Below the pieces are notes generated by a model. That model had not been told where the DNA came from. It did no database searches and saw nothing but the letters and a program-made list of their open reading frames with translations. Both the position numbers and the translations under genes were made by a program. Below, one piece after another: positions 17,407-30,149 of a DNA stretch of 64,000 nucleotides (its first letter is position 1; the number at the start of each line of letters is the position of its first letter). Source of the DNA: Aurantiacibacter marinus (lineage in GTDB: Bacteria > Pseudomonadota > Alphaproteobacteria > Sphingomonadales > Sphingomonadaceae); assembly GCF_001021555.1 (NCBI RefSeq), contig NZ_LDCP01000004.1, positions 124,001 through 188,000 on the forward strand. The letters are read 5' to 3'.

Positions 17407-17762
17407 AACACTACCTGCGGCCCGCTCTCAGTCTGCACTATTTGCGCGGAAACTTGCGTGCCGATAACGATCTTGTCAGGTCCGGATCCGTCCACACGGC
17501 TCATCATCCTCGCCCCTTCTTCCAGATCTACAAGAACCACGTTGTAAGGCTGCTGCGGCGGCTTCGGGTGAATGACCGACACCGAATACACCGTGCCGCG
17601 GCCGCTCGCCTCCACCCATTCCAGCGGCTGACCCTCCGGGCCGGCAAGACGCGGAGGAAAATAGCTGGTGCCGTCGATTGTATCACGCTGGATAAGGAAC
17701 CGGCCGTCCGCAAGGGCGGCACGCCAACGCGCCTCGGGAGAAATTACGCCGTGTTCGGTCAT
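17394..17762 (-). CDS. DUF35 OB-fold protein with a cysteine-less zinc-ribbon region
   Basis: This 122-residue protein is the DUF35-type partner normally found with thiolase-like enzymes. The OB-fold part is clear: EWVEASGRGTVYSVSVIHP, then NVVLVDLEEGARMMSRVDG, then QVVFHRA at the end. The N-terminal part, where family members carry a four-cysteine rubredoxin-like zinc ribbon, reads QRDTIDGTSYFPPRLAGPEG and has no cysteine. The start is taken as the ATG at 17762; a longer form to 17879 would overlap the thiolase gene. It is oddly placed, on the strand opposite to both the CoA-transferase and the thiolase-like gene. Confidence 0.82.
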   Translation of the reverse strand: MTEHGVISPEARWRAALADGRFLIQRDTIDGTSYFPPRLAGPEGQPLEWVEASGRGTVYSVSVIHPKPPQQPYNVVLVDLEEGARMMSRVDGSGPDKIVIGTQVSAQIVQTESGPQVVFHRA

Positions 17763-17827
17763 GCACGGGGAATATGGCGCAGCCGCACGAACGTCAATCT
17801 CGCCGGGGTCAGTTATGGGGTCGTCCG

Positions 17828-18979
17828 ATGAGCGAACCCTTCCCCCGTGCACGCTCGGCAATTGCCGGACTGGCAACATTCGGAATAGGAGAGATGCCTG
17901 GGTTCAGCTCGATTGAAATGGCGGCGCAGGCTGGACTGTTGGCCGTGCAGGATGCCGGACTTGCCATCAATCAGGTGGATGCGGTGTTCTGTTGCTTGCC
18001 CGATGACCTGTTCGGCGGCCTCACGCTGGCCGAGTATCTCGGCCTTCACCCGCGCTTTACGGATAGTAACCGGACGGGCGGATCGTCCTTTGCCAGCCAT
18101 ATCATAACCGCCGCGATCATGATCGAAGCTGGCTATATCGACAACGCCCTGATCGCCTATGGCTCGAACCAGCGCAGCAGTGGCGGCAGGCTGGCGACGC
18201 CTGCAAAAAGTTCTGTGTGGGAGCAGCCTTACAAGCCGATCTTTCCGCTTAGCAGTTACGCGCTGGCTGCGGCGCGCCATATGCATCAGTTCGGTACTAC
18301 GCGCGAGCAAATGGCCAGTGTGGCCGTTGCAGCGCGCGAGTGGGCAAACACCAATCCCGAAGCCTTCGCCAAAGGTCCGCTCTCGATTGAAGATTGCCTG
18401 GCATCGCGCATGATCAGCTCTCCCATCAGCAAGGCGGATTGCTGCCTCGTGACAGATGGCGCTGCTGCCATCCTCCTGACGAGCACGGAGCGCGCCAAAG
18501 GCGGGCCGCGTCCTGCTGTGCCGGTTTTGGGAGCGGCAGCGGCAACCTGGCACAATTCGATCAGCTCCATGCCAGATCTGACGACGACCGCCGCGCAGGA
18601 ATCGGGCGCAAGGGCAATGTCCGCAGCAGGCGTCACGCCTGGCGATTTCGATACCGTGCAACTGTATGATGCCTTCACGATCAACACGATCCTGTTCCTC
18701 GAAGACCTCGGTTTTTGCGCAAAGGGCGAAGGCGGGCCATTCGTGGAAAGCGGCGCGATCGCGCCCGGCGGCAGTCTGCCGGTCAACACCAATGGCGGCG
18801 GGCTAAGCTGTTGCCACCCCGGCATGTATGGCCTGTTCGCAATCATAGAGGCCGCGCGGCAAATCCGGGGCGAAGCGGCCAATCATCAGGAGGGCGCGCA
18901 GCTATGTCTTGCCCATACCAATGGCGGCACGCTGTCCAGTCAGGCCACCATCATTCTCGGATCGGAAGCAACGATCTGA
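17828..18979 (+). CDS. Thiolase-like (SCP-x type) protein without the nucleophilic cysteine
   Basis: This 383-residue protein of the SCP-x/lipid-transfer thiolase family begins MSEPFPRARSAIAG. Where true thiolases have the acyl-accepting Cys, this protein reads TGGSSFASH. The histidine region is present as CCHPGMYG. The C-terminal Cys-containing loop is replaced by AHTNGGTLSSQAT. Such relatives, with DUF35 partners, include aldol lyases that remove steroid side-chain CoA esters, so a retro-aldol role is as likely as thiolysis (inference). The DUF35 gene is immediately divergent, with 65 bases between starts. Confidence 0.87.
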   Translation: MSEPFPRARSAIAGLATFGIGEMPGFSSIEMAAQAGLLAVQDAGLAINQVDAVFCCLPDDLFGGLTLAEYLGLHPRFTDSNRTGGSSFASHIITAAIMIEAGYIDNALIAYGSNQRSSGGRLATPAKSSVWEQPYKPIFPLSSYALAAARHMHQFGTTREQMASVAVAAREWANTNPEAFAKGPLSIEDCLASRMISSPISKADCCLVTDGAAAILLTSTERAKGGPRPAVPVLGAAAATWHNSISSMPDLTTTAAQESGARAMSAAGVTPGDFDTVQLYDAFTINTILFLEDLGFCAKGEGGPFVESGAIAPGGSLPVNTNGGGLSCCHPGMYGLFAIIEAARQIRGEAANHQEGAQLCLAHTNGGTLSSQATIILGSEATI

Positions 18980-19003
18980 CCGGATAATCACAGGAGAGAA
19001 GCC

Positions 19004-19564
19004 ATGCCCCGCATCACCATTCCGCAAGAGCACGCCCATGATCCCTTGGGCTACACATGGTCAAAATTCACGCCAGAAATTGGCGCAGCGGCAGCAGCCT
19101 ATTCCCTTGCCGTGTATGAACATTCGCAGCTTTCCATGCGTGAAATGGAAGCGGCGCGAATGCGCACGGCGCATATCAACGGATGCAATCTGTGCCGCGA
19201 TATGCGGGCGGAACGCGATCTGGCTGGTCATATTGAACGCAGCGGAGGCGATGCCGAAAAGGCCGCACAGGTGCGCGACAACACGCCCCCGGACGAGAAA
19301 TTCTATGCCGATATTGCTGACTGGCGAAATTCGGACAGTTTCTCACCGCGCGAGAAACTCGCAATCGAATTTGCCGAACGATTTGGCGAAGCGCCGCAGT
19401 CGATGGACGAGGACGAGGATTTCTGGGCTGCAATGCATGAGCATTTCAGCGACACCGAAATCGTCGATCTGACCTTTGCCATCGGTTCATGGGTCGCGCT
19501 GGGCCGCTTCACCCACATCCTTGCGCTGGACGGGGTGTGCATGCCGACAATGCCCGATAATTAG
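19004..19564 (+). CDS. Carboxymuconolactone decarboxylase / AhpD-like protein
   Basis: This 186-residue, all-helical protein has the AhpD-type signature EAARMRTAHINGCNLCRDM, with the paired Cys (C-x2-C) typical of alkylhydroperoxidase D-like members. These act in peroxide reduction, or as decarboxylases when the Cys pair is absent, so the CxxC points to a redox role. The ATG at 19004 has the strong site CAGGAGAGAAG. It lies 24 bases after the thiolase-like gene and closes the catabolic region. It could protect against peroxide leaking from oxygenase uncoupling (inference). Confidence 0.85.
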   Translation: MPRITIPQEHAHDPLGYTWSKFTPEIGAAAAAYSLAVYEHSQLSMREMEAARMRTAHINGCNLCRDMRAERDLAGHIERSGGDAEKAAQVRDNTPPDEKFYADIADWRNSDSFSPREKLAIEFAERFGEAPQSMDEDEDFWAAMHEHFSDTEIVDLTFAIGSWVALGRFTHILALDGVCMPTMPDN

Positions 19565-19588
19565 GGTGCCGGAAAATTAGATAGGGGG

Positions 19589-19849
19589 CTACTCGGGCGG
19601 CGCGGCGGCCATCAGGTCCATCAGATTGCGAGCAGCCTCCCTGTCTTCCTCATGCTTGAAGGCCACATCCAGATCGGGCGCGGCATCGAACATCAACAAC
19701 ATGCTCCACAGCGCAAACTTGCGGTTGCGGTCCTGCTCCAGTCCGAAATCCACCAGCATCCGGTCAACTCCGGCGGGGAGAGCAACCGGGTCTACCGCCG
19801 CGAAATCCGCTGTCCCGAAATAGCGTTGCAGCATGTCTTGCATATCCAT
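19589..19849 (-). CDS. Small conserved-looking protein of unknown function
   Basis: This 86-residue acidic protein begins MDMQDMLQRYFGTADFAAVD. It is mostly helical, with no signal peptide, membrane segment or metal motif. Codon use matches its neighbours and the amino-acid composition is that of a real soluble protein. It converges with the AhpD-like gene and is divergent from the ABC-F gene. I do not recognise the family. Confidence 0.65.
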   Translation of the reverse strand: MDMQDMLQRYFGTADFAAVDPVALPAGVDRMLVDFGLEQDRNRKFALWSMLLMFDAAPDLDVAFKHEEDREAARNLMDLMAAAPPE

Positions 19850-19956
19850 CGGGCCAGCTTAGCGGGGGCGCAGCGCGATGTCAGGCGGCAAAGTTACCTT
19901 GCACTGCACAATAGTTTCGTTTGGGCTAGCCGCAATGCGCTGCTATGGGGCCGCAA

Positions 19957-21827
19957 ATGCTCACTATCGACGGTATCACCGTTCGGCTTGGCGGCCGGAC
20001 AATTCTCGACCGCGCCAGCGCAACGGTGCCGGTTGGCGCGCGCGTTGGCTTGATCGGCCGCAACGGGGCGGGCAAGTCCACGCTGATGAAAGCCATGATC
20101 GGCGAACTTGAGCCGGACGATGGCGAGATTTCCAAGCCGACCAAGGCCCGTATCGGCTATATCGCGCAGCAGGCGCCAAGCGGATCGATGACACCCGAAG
20201 AGGTCGTACTGGCCGCCGATGTGGAGCGGGCGCAGCTGCTGGCCGAATCCGAAACATGCATGGACGATATGGACCGCCTGGGTGAAGTCCACGAACGCCT
20301 GCTCGCCATCGATGCCTACAGCGCACCGGCACGCGCGGCGAAAATCCTGAGCGGTCTGGGCTTTGACGAGGAAATGCAGAAGCAGCCCGTCGATACCTTT
20401 TCCGGCGGTTGGAAAATGCGTATGGCGCTGGGCGCGCTGTTGTTTTCCGAACCCGATATTCTGCTGCTGGATGAACCTTCCAACCACCTCGATCTGGAAG
20501 CAACGCTGTGGCTGGAAAACTTTCTGAAATCCTACCCCGCAACCCTGCTCGTCATCAGCCATGAACGCGACCTGCTGAACAAAGTTGTCGATCACATCCT
20601 GCATTTGCAGGGCGGACAATTGACGCTGTATCCTGGCGGATATGACGCGTTTGAAAAGCTGCGGGCAGAGCGCGCCGCGCAGCTCGCCTCGGCCAAGGCA
20701 TCGCAGGATGCGCAGCGTGCGCGGCTTCAGGATTATGTCGCCCGCAACAGCGCGCGCGCTTCCACCGCGAAGCAGGCACAGTCCCGCGCCAAAATGCTGG
20801 CGAAAATGCAGCCCATTGCTGCTTTGATCGAAGACCCATCGCTCAGCTTCGATTTTCCCGATCCTGCTGAACTGCGGTCGCCGATGATCCAGCTGGAACA
20901 CGCCGCGGTCGGATATAATGACGCGCCGCCGGTGCTGCAGCGGCTCAATATGCGGATTGATGCGGACGACCGGATTGCACTGCTTGGCCGGAACGGAAAC
21001 GGCAAGACCACGCTGGCTCGGCTGCTCGCCGCGCAATTGCCTGCCGCAGAAGGCGAAATGCTCAGCCCGGGCAAAATGTCGGTCGGTTATTTCACGCAGT
21101 ATCAGGTGGAAGAACTCGCCAGCGATGATACGCCGCTGGAACTGATGTCGCGGGCGATGGAGGGTAAAACGCCGGGCGCTGTGCGCGCACAGCTAGGCCG
21201 CTTCGGCTTTTCCGGCGCGCGCGCTGAACAACGGGTCGAGAAACTGTCTGGCGGAGAGCGCGCTCGGCTCGCGCTGGCGATCATCACCCGCGATGCCCCG
21301 CATTTGCTGATTCTGGACGAGCCTACCAACCACTTGGACGTCGATGCCCGCGAAGCTCTGATCCAGGCATTAAACGATTATTCCGGAGCAGTAATTCTCA
21401 TCAGCCATGATCGCCACATGGTCGAGCTGACAGCAGATCGCCTCGTGCTGGTCGATAACGGGACTGCCAAGGAATACAAAGGCAGCATGGACGATTATAT
21501 CGACTTCGTATTGGGCCGGAACCAGCCGAAAAAGGACGCCAAGAAAGCTCCTGCCAAGGCGAAAACGCCAGTGAATTCTCCGAAGGATCAGGCGAAAGAG
21601 CGCTACGTCCGGTCAGAACTGGAGAAGGCTGAAAAGTCTATGGCTCGTATTGCGGCAGACGTCGAGAAGCTGGATTTGGCGATGGTTGAACTCAACCGGA
21701 CGCCTTCAGCGGATACAGGTTCCAAGATGGAAAAGCTGCTGGCAGACCGCGCACGGGCAAGCGACAGACTGGCAAAGGCGGAGGCCACTTGGCTGGCCGC
21801 CGGAGAACAGCTTGAGGAATTCGCCAG

Positions 21828-21831
<4 letters not shown>
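19957..21831 (+). CDS. ABC-F family ATPase (duplicated ABC domains)
   Basis: This is a 624-residue soluble protein with two ABC ATPase domains and no membrane segment, the ABC-F plan of ribosome-associated translation factors. Domain 1 has Walker A GRNGAGKST, signature FSGGW and Walker B LLLDEPSNHLDLE. Domain 2 has GRNGNGKTT, LSGGERARLAL and LILDEPTNHLDVD. A charged linker lies between them. A Lys-rich coiled-coil tail (KKDAKKAPAKAKTP, then ELEKAEKSMARIAADVEKL) suggests the Uup/YheS side of the family. The start is placed at ATG 19957 (MLTIDGITVRLGG); an ATG at 19945 is also possible. Its stop overlaps the glgX stop on the other strand. Confidence 0.92.
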
Positions 21832-26693
<4,862 letters not shown>

Positions 26694-26694
<1 letters not shown>

Positions 26695-27959
26695 TATTCA
26701 CCCTGCATCTTGGCCATCATGGCCTTGGTAATTAGCGTCACGCCCTTCTCGCTTCGACGGAAATGCTTTGCATCAAGGACAGGGTCTTCGCCGACGACCA
26801 GTCCTTCCGGAATACGCACGCCGGAATCGACGATGACATTGGTCAGACGCGCACCGCGCCCAATATTGCAATGCGGCAGGATCACCGCGCGCTCCACGCT
26901 GGAGAAGCTGCCCATTTTCACGCTGCTATAGAGCAGGCTGTTGCTTACGGTCGCGCCTGAAACGATGCAATTCTGCGAGATAAGGCTGGAAACTGCGGTC
27001 CCCCGCCTACCGTCTTCATCATGCACGAACTTGGCCGGTGCGGCGACGATCTGGTCGGTCCAGATTGGCCATTCGCGGTCATATAGGTCCAGCCTCGGCA
27101 CCACGTCGGTCAAATCGAGATTGGCTTCGAAATAGGCATCCAGCGTGCCGACATCGCGCCAGTATTCCTCAATCTCTTCAGCGGCCCGGATGCAGCTGTC
27201 GGTAAAGCGGTGCGCGACTGCCTTACCGTGCTTCACGATATAGGGGATGATATCGCCGCCAAAGTCGCGGCCAGATTCCGGATCGGCTGCGTCGCGGCGT
27301 AATTGGTCAAACAGGAAGTCCGTGTTGAAAACATAGATACCCATCGACGCGAGTGCCATTTCCGGGTCACCGGGAATGCCGGGAGGGTCGGCAGGCTTTT
27401 CAACGAAATCGGTAATTCCGTCTTTTTCATCGACATGCATCACGCCAAAGCCGGTGGCTTCCATACGCGGCACGACCAGACAGCCCACAGTTACATCTGC
27501 GCCGGAATCGACATGCTGGCGCAGCATCAGTTCGTAATCCATCTTGTACACATGGTCGCCCGCCAGAATGACCATATATTTAGGCGCAAGACTTTGAATA
27601 ATATCGATATTCTGGAACACTGCATCGGCAGTGCCTTCATACCACTGGTTTTCCGAAACACGCTGCGAAGCGGGCAAAATATCGAAGCTTTCGTTGCGTT
27701 CGGGACGCATGAAATTCCAGGCGCGCTGCATGTGGCGGATCAGAGAGTGCGCCTTGTACTGCGTTGCAACACCGATGCGCCGAATGCCTGAATTGATCGC
27801 ATTGGACAGGGCAAAATCAATGATTCTAGAGACGCCCCCGAAATACACCGCCGGCTTGGCGCGGTTATCGGTCAGTTCCATCAAGCGGCTGCCACGTCCA
27901 CCCGCCAGAACATAGGCCATCGCGTCACGCGCAAGCGGCTGGTTCCTCTTTTCCTTCAT
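26694..27959 (-). CDS. glgC: Glucose-1-phosphate adenylyltransferase
   Basis: This 421-residue enzyme makes ADP-glucose from glucose-1-phosphate and ATP, normally the regulated step of glycogen synthesis. The nucleotide loop is [10 protein letters not shown], with KPAVYFGG after it. The catalytic core contains [12 protein letters not shown] and FVEKPADPP. The C-terminal part has left-handed beta-helix hexapeptides ([18 protein letters not shown]). The ribosome site GGGAGAG precedes the ATG. It lies 21 bases after glgB, the only clear gap in the operon. Confidence 0.96.
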
Positions 27960-27980
27960 CGTATGCTCTCCCGTATGTGT

Positions 27981-30149
27981 TTATTCGTCCCATTCCAGCA
28001 TGACCGTAGCCAATGGAGGAAGGACCACTTCTGCAGCGCCGCTTTTTGCGGTCACCTGTCCTAGATTGCCCTTGCCGCTGCCGCCGTATGTCTCGCCATC
28101 GCTGTTGAGAATTTCGCGCCATTTGCCGTCATGCGGCAGAGGCACGCGGTAATTATCGTGAAAAGCGGGCGTCATATTGCTGATCACCGCAATCGGCTTT
28201 TCACCCGGCGCCTTGCGCAGAAATGCGAACACCGAGTTCTGGCTGTCATCACCGATCAGCCATTCGAACCCTTCCTCTTCGCAATCGCGCGCATGCAGCG
28301 CAGGTTTGGCGGCGTAGAGATGGTTCAAATCACGCACCAGATTGCGCACGCCTTCGTGCATCGGGGAACAGCGCAAATCCCAATCAAGAGCGCGTTCTTC
28401 AGACCATTCGCGCCGCTGCGCAAATTCCTGCCCCATGAACAACAGCTTCTTGCCCGGATAACCCCACATCAGGCCGTAATATGCGCGCAGATTGGCAAAT
28501 TTCTGCCAGTCATCGCCGCTCATCTTGGTCAGCATCGATCCCTTGCCGTGAACCACTTCATCATGGCTTATCGGCAGTACGAAATTCTCGCTGAAGGCGT
28601 AGACCAGACCGAATGTGATATCGTCATGATGGAACTGCCGGTGGATCGGATCACGCGCCATATATTGCAGCGTATCGTGCATGAAACCCATGTTCCATTT
28701 GAACCCGAAACCCAGCGCGGTCGATCCCGGCGCATCATCATAGGCAGGCTGTGACACGCCCGGCCACGATGTCGATTCTTCGGCGATGGTCATGATCCCG
28801 GCGTGGCTGGCATAGAGCGCGCGGTTCATTGCACGCAGCAGGGCCACCGCCTCCCAGTTTTCCCGCCCGCCCTGCTCGTTAGGTATCCATTCGCCATCTT
28901 CACGGCTGTAATCGCGGTAGAGCATGGAGGCGACTGCATCTACGCGCAGCCCGTCCACGTGGTAATGTTCAGCCCAGAACAATGCGTTGTTAATCAGGAA
29001 GCTGGCAACTTCGCGGCGTCCAAAATTGTAGATCGCGGTGTTCCAGTCCGGGTGGAAGCCGAGCTTGGGATCCTCGTGTTCGTACAGAGCGGTCCCGTCA
29101 AACTTGGCGAGGCCATGATCGTCCACGGGGAAGTGGGCAGGCACCCAATCAATCAGTACAGAGATGCCAGCGCGGTGGGCACCGTCCACGAACCGGGCAA
29201 AGCCGTCCGGCCCGCCAAAGCGCGCAGACGGCGCATACAGCCCGGTGGTCTGATAGCCCCAACTCGGATCGTAGGGATGTTCTGACACCGGCAGAAATTC
29301 GATATGGGTGAAGCCCATGTCAGCGACATAGGGGATCAGCTTTTCGGCCATCGCATCCCAGCTCAGGAACCAGCCGTTTTCGTCCCGATCCCACGATCCA
29401 GGGTGGACTTCGTAAATGGAAATCGGTTCCCTGCGCGCATCGACCGAAGCCCAATGCGCGCGGTGCTCTGCATCGCCCCAGTCAGGCTTGCCCGGATCGG
29501 ATGTGAGAGAGGCGGTTTTGGGCCGGAGTTCGGCAGCAAAGGCGAACGGGTCTGCCTTCAAAGGAAGTACGGTGCCGTCCGGACCGACAATGCGGTATTT
29601 GTAGGCGCGTCCAGCGCCCAGATCGGGAATGAAGATTTCCCACACGCCGATATCCAGCCGCTTGCGCAAGGGATGGCGCGTGCCATCCCAATCGTTGAAA
29701 TCGCCGACCAGCGAAACGTGACTGGCATTGGGTGCCCAGACCGCGAAGTGAACACCTTTGGCCCCTTCGTGCTCGATCAGATGCGCGCCCATTTTGTCGA
29801 ACAGCCGCTGATGCGTACCCTCCGCAATCAGGAAATCATCCATCGGGCCCATCACTGGACCAAAGCTGTAAGGATCGGTGACCCACCATTCATGCTTGCC
29901 AGCAGTGCAGCGATATTTGACCGGCTGACGCTTGCCTTTGACCTTGCCTTCAAACAATCCTCGCTCGTCAACCCGAGCCAGCTTGCCGAGCTTCTTGCCC
30001 TTCAGATCATGCGCCTCGGCAGTTTCTGCGCCGGGCAGGATCGCCCGGGCAAAGGCGCCTTCGGGCCCATCATGGATGCCGAGCAGCGAAAACGGGTCCG
30101 CATGAGTTCCGGCCATCAAGGCCTCTATCGCGGACCCGGATGGCTTCAC
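27981..30149 (-). CDS. glgB: 1,4-alpha-glucan branching enzyme
   Basis: This is a 722-residue GH13 branching enzyme. It carries the N1 domain (ADPFSLLGIHDGPEGAFARA), the CBM48 domain (GVHFAVWAPNASHVSLVGDF) and then the barrel. Catalytic regions are GLRVDAVASMLYRDYSRE (nucleophile Asp), TIAEESTSWP (acid Glu) and LPISHDEVVHGKGSM. The start is best placed at the GTG at 30149, which overlaps the glgP stop as GTGA; a TTG twelve bases earlier is the longest form. The length is typical. Confidence 0.95.
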   Translation of the reverse strand: MKPSGSAIEALMAGTHADPFSLLGIHDGPEGAFARAILPGAETAEAHDLKGKKLGKLARVDERGLFEGKVKGKRQPVKYRCTAGKHEWWVTDPYSFGPVMGPMDDFLIAEGTHQRLFDKMGAHLIEHEGAKGVHFAVWAPNASHVSLVGDFNDWDGTRHPLRKRLDIGVWEIFIPDLGAGRAYKYRIVGPDGTVLPLKADPFAFAAELRPKTASLTSDPGKPDWGDAEHRAHWASVDARREPISIYEVHPGSWDRDENGWFLSWDAMAEKLIPYVADMGFTHIEFLPVSEHPYDPSWGYQTTGLYAPSARFGGPDGFARFVDGAHRAGISVLIDWVPAHFPVDDHGLAKFDGTALYEHEDPKLGFHPDWNTAIYNFGRREVASFLINNALFWAEHYHVDGLRVDAVASMLYRDYSREDGEWIPNEQGGRENWEAVALLRAMNRALYASHAGIMTIAEESTSWPGVSQPAYDDAPGSTALGFGFKWNMGFMHDTLQYMARDPIHRQFHHDDITFGLVYAFSENFVLPISHDEVVHGKGSMLTKMSGDDWQKFANLRAYYGLMWGYPGKKLLFMGQEFAQRREWSEERALDWDLRCSPMHEGVRNLVRDLNHLYAAKPALHARDCEEEGFEWLIGDDSQNSVFAFLRKAPGEKPIAVISNMTPAFHDNYRVPLPHDGKWREILNSDGETYGGSGKGNLGQVTAKSGAAEVVLPPLATVMLEWDE

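Noticed and set aside
19894-21036. 380-residue minus-strand frame over the ABC-F gene
   Set aside because: It is the shadow of two intact ABC domains, with low-complexity, non-protein-like composition.
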